DNA of 64,000 nucleotides, taken from positions 992,001 through 1,056,000 of the forward strand of contig MU400506.1 in NCBI GenBank assembly GCA_022578965.1. Direction: 5' to 3'. Position 1 is the first letter of the stretch. Every line of letters begins with the position of its first letter. This DNA comes from Xylaria sp. FL1777 (Eukaryota; Ascomycota; Sordariomycetes; Xylariales; Xylariaceae). Shown here piece after piece: positions 23,603 to 32,668 of this stretch. A program made the position numbers and the translations under genes. The notes beneath the pieces are model-generated. The model searched no databases. It saw only the letters and a list, made by a program, of their open reading frames with translations, and was not told the origin of the DNA.

Positions 23603-24817
23603 GTTGAAGGGCAAGGAATGTGATTGTGAAATGAAGTGCTTTGAGGTAGGAGATATAGAGGCAACTTTGAGGACTTTCAGGACAGGTTTATTATAGTTGT
23701 TGTGAAATATACCCAGATTACATATCTTAGACGTACTTATTATGTAAGTCGGTTCGGTGCCACCAACATACATTCTTAGAACCAACACTCACGTTAGTGG
23801 CCGTTGCCTCCGTTTGGCTAAACAACTCAACCTGTGCATGATGAAGAGCGGTATCCCTTTAGTTGGCGTTTCGGCAACAATACATAAAAAGTGGAATAGC
23901 GGGACTGCTTACATAAATGGATAAACCAATGAAATTATGATACAATGCTCGGATAATTGTATTATTGGGTCATGTTCTTATGTAAGAAGCCCTGTTACTC
24001 CACTTTTTATGTATTGTTGCTGAAACGCCAACTAAAGGGATAGCTTGTTGCCCCACAAAGCTAGCGATCGAAGCCGAAGAGGGATCATCTGACTTTCATA
24101 CCTAATATTGTTTGCTTAAGCCGCCGCTTAAAGGAGTGTGATACCGCCTCATCTGACAGACATAACCACTTAGCCAGGTAACATCTACTGGAATTCACAT
24201 CTGGCTTTTTATTCTCAATAATCTGATGCTTTCATGTGTATTTATCTTTCCCATGATTGCCATGCTCAGTTAAGCTAGGAGATATACAGGTATCACATCC
24301 TTACTGTCACCATCTCTCTAGCTGACATCTCGAGCTTTCAATTATGAGATGGTCACGATTGTACGCTCACTCTTTTATTCCAGGACACAGAATGATGCAC
24401 TTTAGCTATCACGCTTGTCATTATATCAATCCCATAATCATGTTCATCGTAGTGATACTGCTGTGTGCATCGGTGCCAGGGAGGCCTTGTTGAAAGCACA
24501 TATTGTCTCTACGCAGCAATTGTCAAAGCCTCATTGATATGGGAGAAGAGTTTGCCTTCGCTTCAGCTTTCATATGCTAAAACAGCCTGCATATGTGTGA
24601 AAGAACTGCACCCATGCAACATAGAGACGGGATATTAGGCGTTTTTTGACTTCTAAGCTTCTTATGTCTTAACTCACCCCAGGTCCAGCTCACCTGCTAG
24701 GGAAGCCAGTTTGTCAATACAAAAAGCGCAAGTAATATCTCTCTCCCCGGGCTGGGAAGCATTCAACCCGTCACATCAACTCTCTTATGCATTCTACCTC
24801 CATCGGAATCTACTAAT
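23603..24817. other. Intergenic region with MITE
   Basis: Divergent promoter space between the GMC oxidoreductase and the next plus-strand gene. It contains the TIR element at 23852-24042, described separately. The remaining ~800 bases show no gene. Confidence 0.5.
23852..24042. mobile_element. MITE with 44-bp (extended 65-bp) terminal inverted repeats and TA target duplication
   Basis: The ends begin TATCCCTTTAGTTGGCGTTT and match inversely at 43 of 44 positions. After this a weaker 21-bp extension (16 of 21) continues the match, leaving a short unique centre. With the flanking TA counted as target-site duplication, the element proper is 187 bp (23854-24040). There is no ORF, so it must be non-autonomous. 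The TA duplication suggests mobilisation by a Tc1/mariner-type transposase, though no relative is present in the window. The differences between the arms are nearly all G/A, which fits C-to-T decay, possibly mild RIP. It lies in the promoter side of both flanking genes. Confidence 0.85.
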
Positions 24818-26670
24818 ATGATGCCAACTTACTTCCCACTTCAGCACCCGGGTCAAGCCTCACCAGGTCCATTACAAGGACTGGCTCAGAATTATGCTTG
24901 TCAGCCCCAGCCTCCTAGCCCTATAACTCCATCTAAAAGACAAGTCGATGAAGAAGACGATGATATCCAATTCATCTCCGAGAAGCCTGTGAAGAAACCC
25001 AGAACGAGTGAAAATCGGCCTACAATGCCCGTGACCGAACAATCAATGATTCCTTTGGCTGCAACTACTGTTCCTCCTGCTGGTCCAAGTGTTGCTATAT
25101 TGGCAATGCCAATGCCTGACAGCGACTTGAGGGACACAGAGAGGCGATTGAGCACGGGAATGGTCAGCCTACCACACGATATCAACGCAGTGGAACTTAG
25201 TTACGCCCTGAGGGGAGTTTCCATGCCAGTGCTAGAGAACTTTGCGCTTGACCAGCCTTTCCGTAAGCCTCGGCCGCCGAGTCCTCCTGAACTCTCACCA
25301 AAACAACTTCCATTTACAGTCTCTCCGGCAGATCTTAATGCCCAACGACATCAAAATGTACCTGAAACATTCAACTTTGGGAATCCCTCAGGCTCCCGCA
25401 CTCTCTGTACAAGTTCGAGTCATACTTCTTGCCGCTCCGAGACTCCAGCAACGACAGCAGATTCGACAAAGACTTCACTTATCTCTCAGCAAACTCATGC
25501 TTCAGAGACGCCTACCTATGCCGGCGGTTATACCAATCCAACCTCGTCCAATTACGAGAAGAGGGTTGATCCACATAGTATATCAATGCCCCCTGCCTCT
25601 TCACCCTATTCGGAAACTCCTCACCACTCACCTTGCTCGGGAAGTAACCCTAAATCATTAGAAAATCATCATCACAATACCTCGACTCACCCGCAGAAGC
25701 AGCCGTGTCAGGTATGTTCACGGTTGAGGCTCCAGGCCCAACTTTCGCGGGCGCAGGGCCTACCGATAGTAAACACGGCTCTCCCCCCTCACTTGACACC
25801 GCAGCTGCACTACCACGCGCCTTACGGGCAACATATACATCCCCAAATGACGGCAATACCCACGAGTAATATGCACCGATTCGGGCCGAACTTCGCGCCA
25901 GTAATGATGCCAGTGAGCAGCAATGCCTTCGTCCCTCTACCATCTCAACCCCAGAGTCTGCAGCAACAGATAACTCCCCCGCAACAAAAGGGAGCCGAGA
26001 AAGACGAACAGTCTACCCCTGAACGACCTGGCAAAACGCAACCGCCCCAGGCAACCCAACCAATGGATATGGTAGCCAGCTCCAATGCCGTCTCGAGCCC
26101 CTTAAAGCCGCCCGCCTCTCTCATTCAGCCCACATATCGCAAACCCTCGCCCAATCTAGTCGTCGACGTAGCCGAGACATGTCAAGAGAAGTTCCCATTC
26201 GAAGAGGTTGCGAAAAGACACAATGTGCCGGTAGACAAGGTCTTCGACGTTTTTGCTGCCATCATCCAGGTCAGTCCGCCGGAGTCTATTGTGCCCCCTT
26301 TTGACATGTCTCAGTGTAACGAGTTGCCTAATTAAGGGGGAGTTTTTTTTTTAAAAAAAAAATTCTTACTACTACTGCAACTCCCTGGATTACTTCATTT
26401 TTCTTTACCACGAATAGCAATGACTGACTCCAGGTTTTACAATAGGTCCCCCTCTTACGGTGTCCGACAGACCGCCGAAGACAGGGGAGATTGGCCACAG
26501 CACGTATCAAGGAGTACAACAAAGCGAAGAAGGACATTCAAGCGTCTGGAGCGGGTAGTAGCGAGGATCAGAGGGCGGAGGCTACGGTAAATTCATCGAC
26601 TATCGCCCAGAGATTGGGACCTATTGAGTTCCCAGAGGGGTTCACGATGAGTGGAAGTGGAAGTTCATGA
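24818..26670 (+). CDS. Uncharacterised disordered protein with C-terminal helix-turn-helix-like segment
   Basis: Two exons, 24818-26269 and 26446-26670, give 558 residues. I do not recognise a named family. Residues 1-430 are Pro/Ser/Gln-rich and disordered, with an acidic patch followed by a bipartite basic cluster (KRQVDEEDDD ... KPVKKPRTSEN) that looks like a nuclear localisation signal. The last ~120 residues are ordered: KFPFEEVAKRHNVPVDKVFDVF reads like a helix-turn-helix, and the second exon continues it with LLRCPTDRRRQGRLATARIKEYNKAKK. Splicing from CAG/GTCAGT to ATAG/GTCCCC keeps this domain intact, whereas reading through gives a short unrelated tail, so the intron is well supported. 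It may be a nuclear regulator; this is inference. The start is uncertain because TACTAAT and a pyrimidine-rich CTTCAG flank it like an intron 3' end. The intron holds a T10A10 run at 26343-26362. Confidence 0.7.
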
Positions 26671-26771
26671 AGCAGTGAGACAACATACTATGATTATTCT
26701 CAATAATGTACGAATCTTAAGTAGTCACGGGAGAGCCATAATGTCTACGTTACTATGTCTGTACTGTAAAC

Positions 26772-27923
26772 CTACCGCTTGTTGGGACTTCGACCCGGAG
26801 TAAGATTATACTTGCCTTTGCGCACTGCAGTCTTGCCGTTGTCTTCATCTGCAATTCGTTGCCAAATGTCGAGATCTTCTTGATTGTCAATCAAATGGCT
26901 ACTATTTCGTTGCGCAGTGGGATGGAACCCATTTTGTGCAGCTCTCGCTTTAAACGAGCTGGGTGACGAAGACGAAGAAGATGAAGAAGATGATGATTTC
27001 GACGACTTCCCTTTCCGAACATGCGTCTTTCCAGTCTCGGGGACATCCTTCGACAACTGCCGCCATCGACTTATCTCTTCCTGGGATTCCGCATCTACCA
27101 CGGGCAATGAAGGCGATGGCGCGGGGGTTTCGGTTTCAAGCCGCTCTTCATGAAACCTTTCTTTGAAATCCCTCAAAAGCTTCATCTTTTCCGCTCTCTT
27201 CTCTCTCCGCTGTGAACTACTCATAGTAATGGTTTGCTTCGTCGCGGATCCAGGGGCTCTCATCCCCGTCAGCTGGGCGAGAGGAGTCGAGATGCGCGGC
27301 CGGGCATTCTGCTCTATCTCAACTTCCCTTCCCTTGCCCTTCTTCTTCTTCCTCTCCTCCTTCGCTTCCCACTTCTCCAACTCCCTCTCGCGCTTCTCCC
27401 TCAGCTTGAGCAGCAGGTATGGATCGACTTCGTGCAGCTGCTTGCGGTACGTGATGAGGGCCCAGTGTCCGTTGATGAGCTTGTACTCCTTCTGGACGAC
27501 TTCCTTCCCGTCGAGGGTGAGATGCGCCGTATCGCGTCGGCCATCGTCCGATTCCGAGTCGGAATCAGGCTCCCACGGCGCCCTCCGGCTTCTGCTTCCT
27601 CTGCCACCCCGTGAGTATGCGATAGGCGACAAGGGGGATAAGGGAGGCGAGCTCGGAGCTGGAGCGGATCCGTACATCAATTTCTGCGTCCCGGCTAAGT
27701 TCAGGTGCATACTGCGACTCAATTCGTTCCCACGCTCCGCGAGGCTCTGTATCTTGGTAGCACGCTCTTCATACCCGGAACCCTTCAGCTGCGACATTAG
27801 TTCGGCCGCGCGGGCTTTTCGTTTCGGATCGCGACTGTCGATATAGCTCGCTGAACCCTGAGGACTACTGGAGTTTGTTTCCACGTGCCCGTAGAGCCAT
27901 TGTGTTTTTAAGCCTTTAGACAT
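26772..27923 (-). CDS. Uncharacterised basic, low-complexity protein
   Basis: One exon of 383 residues, convergent with the previous gene; the two coding ends are about 100 bases apart. I do not recognise it. The N-terminus MSKGLKTQWLYGHVET and a central block, KEYKLINGHWALITYRKQL followed by DPYLLLKLREKRERELEKW, look conserved and ordered. Around them are Arg/Ser-rich and acidic stretches (RRAPWEPDSDSESDDGRRD), a Lys-rich coiled-coil-like helix (~180-200) and a polyserine run near residue 310. Two similar motifs recur in the C-terminal part: V-RKGK after an acidic Trp-containing helix (ISRWRQL and LDIWQRI), suggesting an internal repeat. The composition suggests a nuclear or RNA-associated protein, but function is unknown. 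Confidence 0.72.
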   Translation of the reverse strand: MSKGLKTQWLYGHVETNSSSPQGSASYIDSRDPKRKARAAELMSQLKGSGYEERATKIQSLAERGNELSRSMHLNLAGTQKLMYGSAPAPSSPPLSPLSPIAYSRGGRGSRSRRAPWEPDSDSESDDGRRDTAHLTLDGKEVVQKEYKLINGHWALITYRKQLHEVDPYLLLKLREKRERELEKWEAKEERKKKKGKGREVEIEQNARPRISTPLAQLTGMRAPGSATKQTITMSSSQRREKRAEKMKLLRDFKERFHEERLETETPAPSPSLPVVDAESQEEISRWRQLSKDVPETGKTHVRKGKSSKSSSSSSSSSSSPSSFKARAAQNGFHPTAQRNSSHLIDNQEDLDIWQRIADEDNGKTAVRKGKYNLTPGRSPNKR

Positions 27924-28593
27924 CGTGGGGTTTCTGGTTAGTTAGGTAGGTTAGAGATGTCTAGGTGTACTTTGAGTAAGCAATAAACGTAATATATATA
28001 ATTGTGATTAATGAATAGCTTGTCTCCCGAACCTGCGGTGCCGATGTGGAAGATTCGCGATTAACTTATAGAAACAAGGCATTGTTTTTACCTCGACTAT
28101 TGTATCATAGTGTCTTTTCAACGTTCCTTTCATGCTTCGGAGCTTGAAAAAAATCCCCTTGTCATCGATTGTTAAAGAAAGGGGTGTCTTTTGTCGATAT
28201 AAATAATGTATGGCATTTCTTGCTAGAAGGTCCGAAATGGACTATGGATCGATGATTTTGTTTACTGCTGAAGGTCAAAGAGGTTACCATTGAGATTGAA
28301 CTTCTCCCAAAGATTTCTCTTCTTGATTGCTTCCACTTTCTGTTGCTTTCTCACTTTTTGAGCCATAGGTTCAATTTATTCTCGATTTGTCTGGTGGACT
28401 CTTTATCACGAGGTCGGAGAGGTGTGTAATATATATCAGGAGTTATCAGGCTGGGCAGGCAATGCCTATGTGGCTATGTTACCTCGGTACCTAGGTAGTC
28501 ATTTCTTGTAGGGAAGACTGTTTGTTCGATTATAGGTTAATTTTCTTCGCAATCATTCAACCAGATCCAGTCTAAGTCGCCTACAGACTTAAT
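27924..28593. other. Intergenic region upstream of the minus-strand gene and tRNA
   Basis: AT-rich DNA with one TACCTAGGTA palindrome at 28488-28497, 565 bases before the 27923 start codon. No ORF or other RNA gene is supported. Confidence 0.5.
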
Positions 28594-28718
28594 TCTCGAT
28601 TGGTCTAGTGGTAAGGATACCTGCTTGTCATTCAAGTCTGTCGACCCTACAGTTTGTGGATTCGCTGTCACAGAATTGCAGATCGCAGGTGGCCGGGGTT
28701 CGATTCCCCGATCGAGAG
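28594..28718 (+). tRNA. tRNA-Asp (GTC) with 53-nt intron
   Basis: The acceptor stem pairs TCTCGAT (28594-28600) with ATCGAGA (28711-28717), and 28718 is the discriminator G. The anticodon stem pairs CCTGC (28620-28624) with GCAGG (28685-28689). The seven-base loop reads TTGTCAC with anticodon GTC at 28627-28629. The T arm is GGGGTTCGATTCCCC, containing a normal B box. The intron lies at 28631-28683, one base after the anticodon, the standard eukaryotic position; its 53 nt are long for a fungal tRNA intron. The downstream TTATTTTTG could serve as a polymerase III terminator. Confidence 0.9.
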
Positions 28719-29308
28719 AGGTTATTTTTGTTTCACTCATATCTTCGATTATCAAATTTTAATTTATTTTTGCAGTGATATAGTTAGATCTTACTTTGCG
28801 GAGGGTAGATCATTTTTCCTATTTAGCTGCCCATCTTATCGGTTAGCCCTTATTATCATTAGCTTAGAGGATTCGGGCAAGGAGGGCGTTGCTTGGATTA
28901 TCATCGGATGCTTTGGCTCGCGCTTCTAGTCAGAGGTAATAGGCATTAATAAAACATTCGATATGGACTGTGAGGTTATCAGCTACAGAAATGAGAAATT
29001 CTCAAGATTAAATGTACATTTCATAGCACGTGCTGATCCTCAGTGGAAAGCATACCAAGTAATTATCTCTATATTACTATGTTGTGCTCTTTGAGTCCAG
29101 GCGCAGCCGCTGGAAAAGAAGAATCAAGCGGCCGGTAACCTTAATTGCACTGGCTCTATGCCAGACAGTCTCTCAGCATCAAGACTTGAGGAGGCATGAC
29201 AGTAGGCAAGCACAAGCCAATAAACTAGTCTTTAACCATCAATTCTATCCTCTGAACTCCTTTTCCCGTTCCTCTATAATCAGTCTACGTAGGTCGGTAA
29301 CGCTGATT
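28719..29308. other. Intergenic region, tRNA to ADE12 3' end
   Basis: Holds the tRNA terminator region and the ADE12 3' UTR. Small ORFs in the region have no coding character. Confidence 0.5.
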
Positions 29309-31386
29309 TTATCGAATGATCATGTCCTCGCGGTCTTTGCCAGTTCCAATATAACCCACCTATGCATCTTAGTAATCACGAAATGAGCATAAGACCATAT
29401 TTGACAACGTACCTTGATACTAATCTCCGACTCGATAAGCTCGATGTATTTTTGGGCTTGAGGGGGGAGATCGAGCCATGTCCGTAGTCCCTGGGTTGAG
29501 CTCTGCCAGCCCTCGAACTCGATGTACTCAGGCGTACATTTCTCGAGCTAGAATAATTAGAACCTAGAGAATAATGAGACAGTTATAAATACTCACGAAG
29601 TTCAAGTCAGCAGGAAAACTCGTGATCCTTTCTCCATCAGGGGTGGTGTATGCCACAGCGACCCGAATCGTTGGGAATGTATCCAAAACATCAACTATGT
29701 ATCTCAGTCAATGATTCTATTAAGAGAAGGTTGGGCAGCCCATGGTTGCCAGGTCTTACGCTTGGTTAAGTTGAGAGTGGTATAGTCTATGAAGGTGTAG
29801 GTTAGTATTATATGGTATGCAACAGGTGTCAACTATAAGCCACTTACAATTCACAGCAGCGGAGTGTTTGAGAACCACAAGATCAAGCCAACCGCATCTT
29901 CTCCTTCTACCAGTAGATACGCCCTACGAAGGCTTTAGCCCAGGCCGATGGGATTATGAAAAGGCGTGTTTAGGAAAGCTTACAATCTCTCCACCGATGT
30001 CCTGTAGTTTCGTGCCGACTTCTCCATGTTGTTCTGTGGGGAAAGGCCCACCACCAACTCGCGTTGTCTGTAAGCCAATCATCTTAGTAAAACCTCAGGT
30101 CAAATTAAGGGTTCTTGTTTCAACTTACGTATGCTTTGACAACGCCAATGATGCTCCTATGAAATTTGGGTGAGCCTCACGACGAGGATGCAGATAGAGC
30201 ACCGCAAATACTATCATATTTCATGGATCCTACTATGAAAGACAAACTTACTTGATGTTAAAGGGGCTGATGGCTAAGCCCTGAATGCAACCACCAACGG
30301 AGCAGTTCGAGGACGTAACGAAAGGGTAGCTGCCATAGTCCAAATCGAGCACTAGTATCAGTCAGCCAAATTGTTCCTGTTAAATTAACTTTCAACCTTT
30401 CAACATACTCAAAGCTTGTGAGCCCTCGACGAGAATGGAGCGCTTCTGCTCCTGTGCGACTTTCATGTACTCTACAGCGTCAATGATATAAGGTCGCAGC
30501 TTTTCCCTAATGTTTGCAAACTTCTGGATCTCTTCCTCGACATCGTATACAAGGAGTTCACCATATCGTGCGCGATAGGCACCGGCTAACGTTCGTAGCT
30601 TAGTTGCGAAATCATCATGGTAGATATCATTCACTCTCAGGCCGTCTCGAGCGGCTTTCGTGCTGTAGGATGGGCCAATGCCTCTCTGGGTCGTTCCGAT
30701 TTGGCTCTTGCCAAGTGCCTTCTCGGAAAGTCCATCAACAGCCGCGTGCAAGGTGAGGTTCAAGTGGCACCGCGAGCTGACATGGATGCGCTTGTGAACG
30801 TCGGGCACGCCCTTGGCATCGAGGTCGGCTAGCTCTTCGAAGAAGGCGTCGACATTGAAGACGACGCCGGATCCTATCAGATTGTCGGTACTGGGGCTGA
30901 CCAAGCCGGACGGCAGCAGATGGAAAGAGAACTTTTGAGTGCCGGTGCTATAAGACAACCTTGGTAAGCGGAGATGTACATGGACACGTTGGTGATAGCA
31001 CAATTGCCGTACTGGATGGAATGACCAGCGTTATGGCCACCTGCCGCACGCGCGCAGATGTCGAATGAGTTTGCAGCCAGAAGGTTGTCCGTCAATTTCC
31101 CCTTCTGTATAACGAACAGTCAGTCAACAATACCGTACCTCCAGAAAGTCGGGATTGAGCTGGGCGTGGACATACGCCTTCGTCTCCTACACACGAATTG
31201 AGTTATTTTCAGATCCAGGCCACACGTGGTCGCCCCGGTACCAGCGATCCCATCACCTCACTGCCCCTCCATGTTTGGTGCCAGTATGCGCCACCATCGA
31301 GAGCAAAGCAAGGCGAAGGTTGGTCTGGGTCGAGTTGTGGTAGAAGGTTACTCACCCCATTGGGAGCCGAGAATGATGGAGACCAT
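29309..31386 (-). CDS. ADE12: Adenylosuccinate synthetase (ADE12), 12 exons
   Basis: The exons, in transcript order, are 31356-31386, 31176-31186, 31013-31104, 30409-30947, 30252-30351, 30129-30156, 29984-30067, 29848-29923, 29760-29786, 29597-29694, 29413-29547 and 29309-29359. They join to a 423-residue protein of normal length. The enzyme makes adenylosuccinate from IMP, aspartate and GTP, the first committed step to AMP. Conserved blocks appear in order: GSQWGDEGKGK (spread over three exons), [73 protein letters not shown] and [14 protein letters not shown]. The second exon is only 11 nt but is needed to complete the GTP-binding loop. The density of introns is high for a fungal housekeeping gene. 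It is transcribed away from URA4. Confidence 0.93.
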
Positions 31387-31498
31387 GGCGTTAGAATGAT
31401 GGATTCACTGCTGCTGGTCGACGATGAGAGAGACCCAAGAACTGTAGGCAAACGACCAGAAAAAAGTCGCAGAAGAAATGACGCTCAAGACGGACCGG

Positions 31499-31591
31499 CT
31501 ACGGAGATGCAAACGCGACACGACGGTGCAGAACACTGAGATGGTGGGGTGGGGGCATGGAGGGGCATTGGAGGGGCATCTAGAGGGGCAT
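31499..31591 (-). promoter_or_regulatory. Candidate uORFs in ADE12 5' leader
   Basis: On the minus strand an ATG at 31591 opens a three-codon ORF (ATG CCC CTC TAG). A second ATG at 31579 opens a 26-codon ORF ending at TAG 31499-31501, with a further in-frame ATG at 31558. All lie 110-205 bases before the ADE12 start. They matter only if transcription starts upstream of 31591, which cannot be seen here. Confidence 0.4.
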
Positions 31592-31600
31592 CTGGAGGGC
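31551..31600. repeat. GAGGGGCAT minisatellite upstream of ADE12
   Basis: Four to five imperfect copies of a 10-12-bp unit around GAGGGGCAT. On the ADE12 sense strand each copy reads ATGCCCCTC, so the repeat itself supplies upstream ATG codons. Confidence 0.75.
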
Positions 31601-31945
31601 TGCAGCCAGCTACCTACCTAGGTACCTAGCTGAAGGAGAGAAAGAAGCCCTATAGTGGCCTAGGTAGTGTCCAATGACGGGCTGTGCTCCGGCTAAACTG
31701 TGTCAGCACTTCAGTTTACGCAGTAGCTGTGTTCCAACTGTTGCGGTCATACGGCAATTTAGATACCTAGAACCCTGTCGACTCGAGGTAATTACCCTTT
31801 CCCCCTTCCGACCCCGGTAAGCTAGGCCTACTTACGTCCAATGTATCTAATCTAACGCGTATGCATATGTATACTTATGTAAGTGCCTGAACCATTCATC
31901 TTTAGAAATTAGTACTTGGCTTTGTTCCGAGAACAAAACTCTGGG

Positions 31946-31957
31946 TGACGTCATTGG
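31946..31957. promoter_or_regulatory. CRE-like TGACGTCA overlapping inverted CCAAT box
   Basis: TGACGTCA (31946-31953) is the palindromic site of ATF/CREB bZIP factors; ATTGG (31953-31957) is the reverse of CCAAT, bound by the HAP complex. It lies about 560 bases from the ADE12 start and 710 from the URA4 start. Occupancy is inference. Confidence 0.4.
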
Positions 31958-32668
31958 TCCTTTAAGCGATCGAAGAGTCGTGGTTAGAGAAACACCAAAA
32001 AATAAACACAAGCCACGCAATGCTGAGAGGAATATTTCCGTGTCATGACACACAGATCGAGGGGCTTTATTTAACCTAGCATTTACGCTACAAGCCACGG
32101 TAGCAAAACATTCATTGGGTTCCACCAGCGAATAACGTGTAAGAGGTAGGGATGGTATCAAATGTTACCAAACAATATACACTCCGTTGTTTGGGACCTC
32201 ATCTTTGGTTAATCGATCCTAGCCTGTCCTCAGAGGCGACTTTAAATAGAAAGCTGCACATGACTGGGATTGCTGAGAATAGTATCTAGAATGAAAGGAT
32301 AATTATTCAGGAAGGCACAACATTTAAACTATTATTTAAGAACTGTGAAGAAAATGAAATACGATGGGCGTTTACTGGACTGACCTACCATTTCGCCTAC
32401 CAAGGTTGATAGGTAAGTAGTATACATACCAGGTTACGCAGTCAAACATAGGAGCACCAATCTGTTATTACTAATCACGTGCTGAGCTGCTCCTTATCAG
32501 CTATCAGTGTTTGTAAATACCTACCTGTGGTGGGGTCGGGTAGGTATTGGGGACTGAGACATATCTAAATCATCACCCAAGGGAGCGCAATCAACTTTTC
32601 ATAAGCCACAAAAGAAAAATTTTCGCTCTCTCTATAAACGAAACTCACTTTTCTTGTTTACGGTCAAA

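Larger units (their letters stand above)
31387..32668. other. Shared divergent promoter region, ADE12 / URA4
   Basis: The 1.28-kb region contains, from the ADE12 side: short uORFs and a minisatellite (31499-31600), the TACCTAGGTA palindrome at 31615-31624, a CRE-like TGACGTCA joined to an inverted CCAAT box (31946-31957), and a TATAAA at 32632-32637 about 32 bases before the URA4 start codon. No protein gene is seen. Confidence 0.55.

Noticed and set aside
23603..23788. N-terminal extension of the GMC oxidoreductase
   Set aside because: The frame is open but there is no signal peptide or conserved sequence, and the FAD motif would lie unusually far from the start.
27163..27846. 227-codon plus-strand ORF
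   Set aside because: It is antisense to the uncharacterised basic protein gene, and its Ser/Phe/Leu-rich composition is the complement of Lys/Glu/Arg codons.
29817..30173. 118-codon plus-strand ORF
   Set aside because: It is antisense to exons and introns of ADE12 and spans several verified splice junctions.
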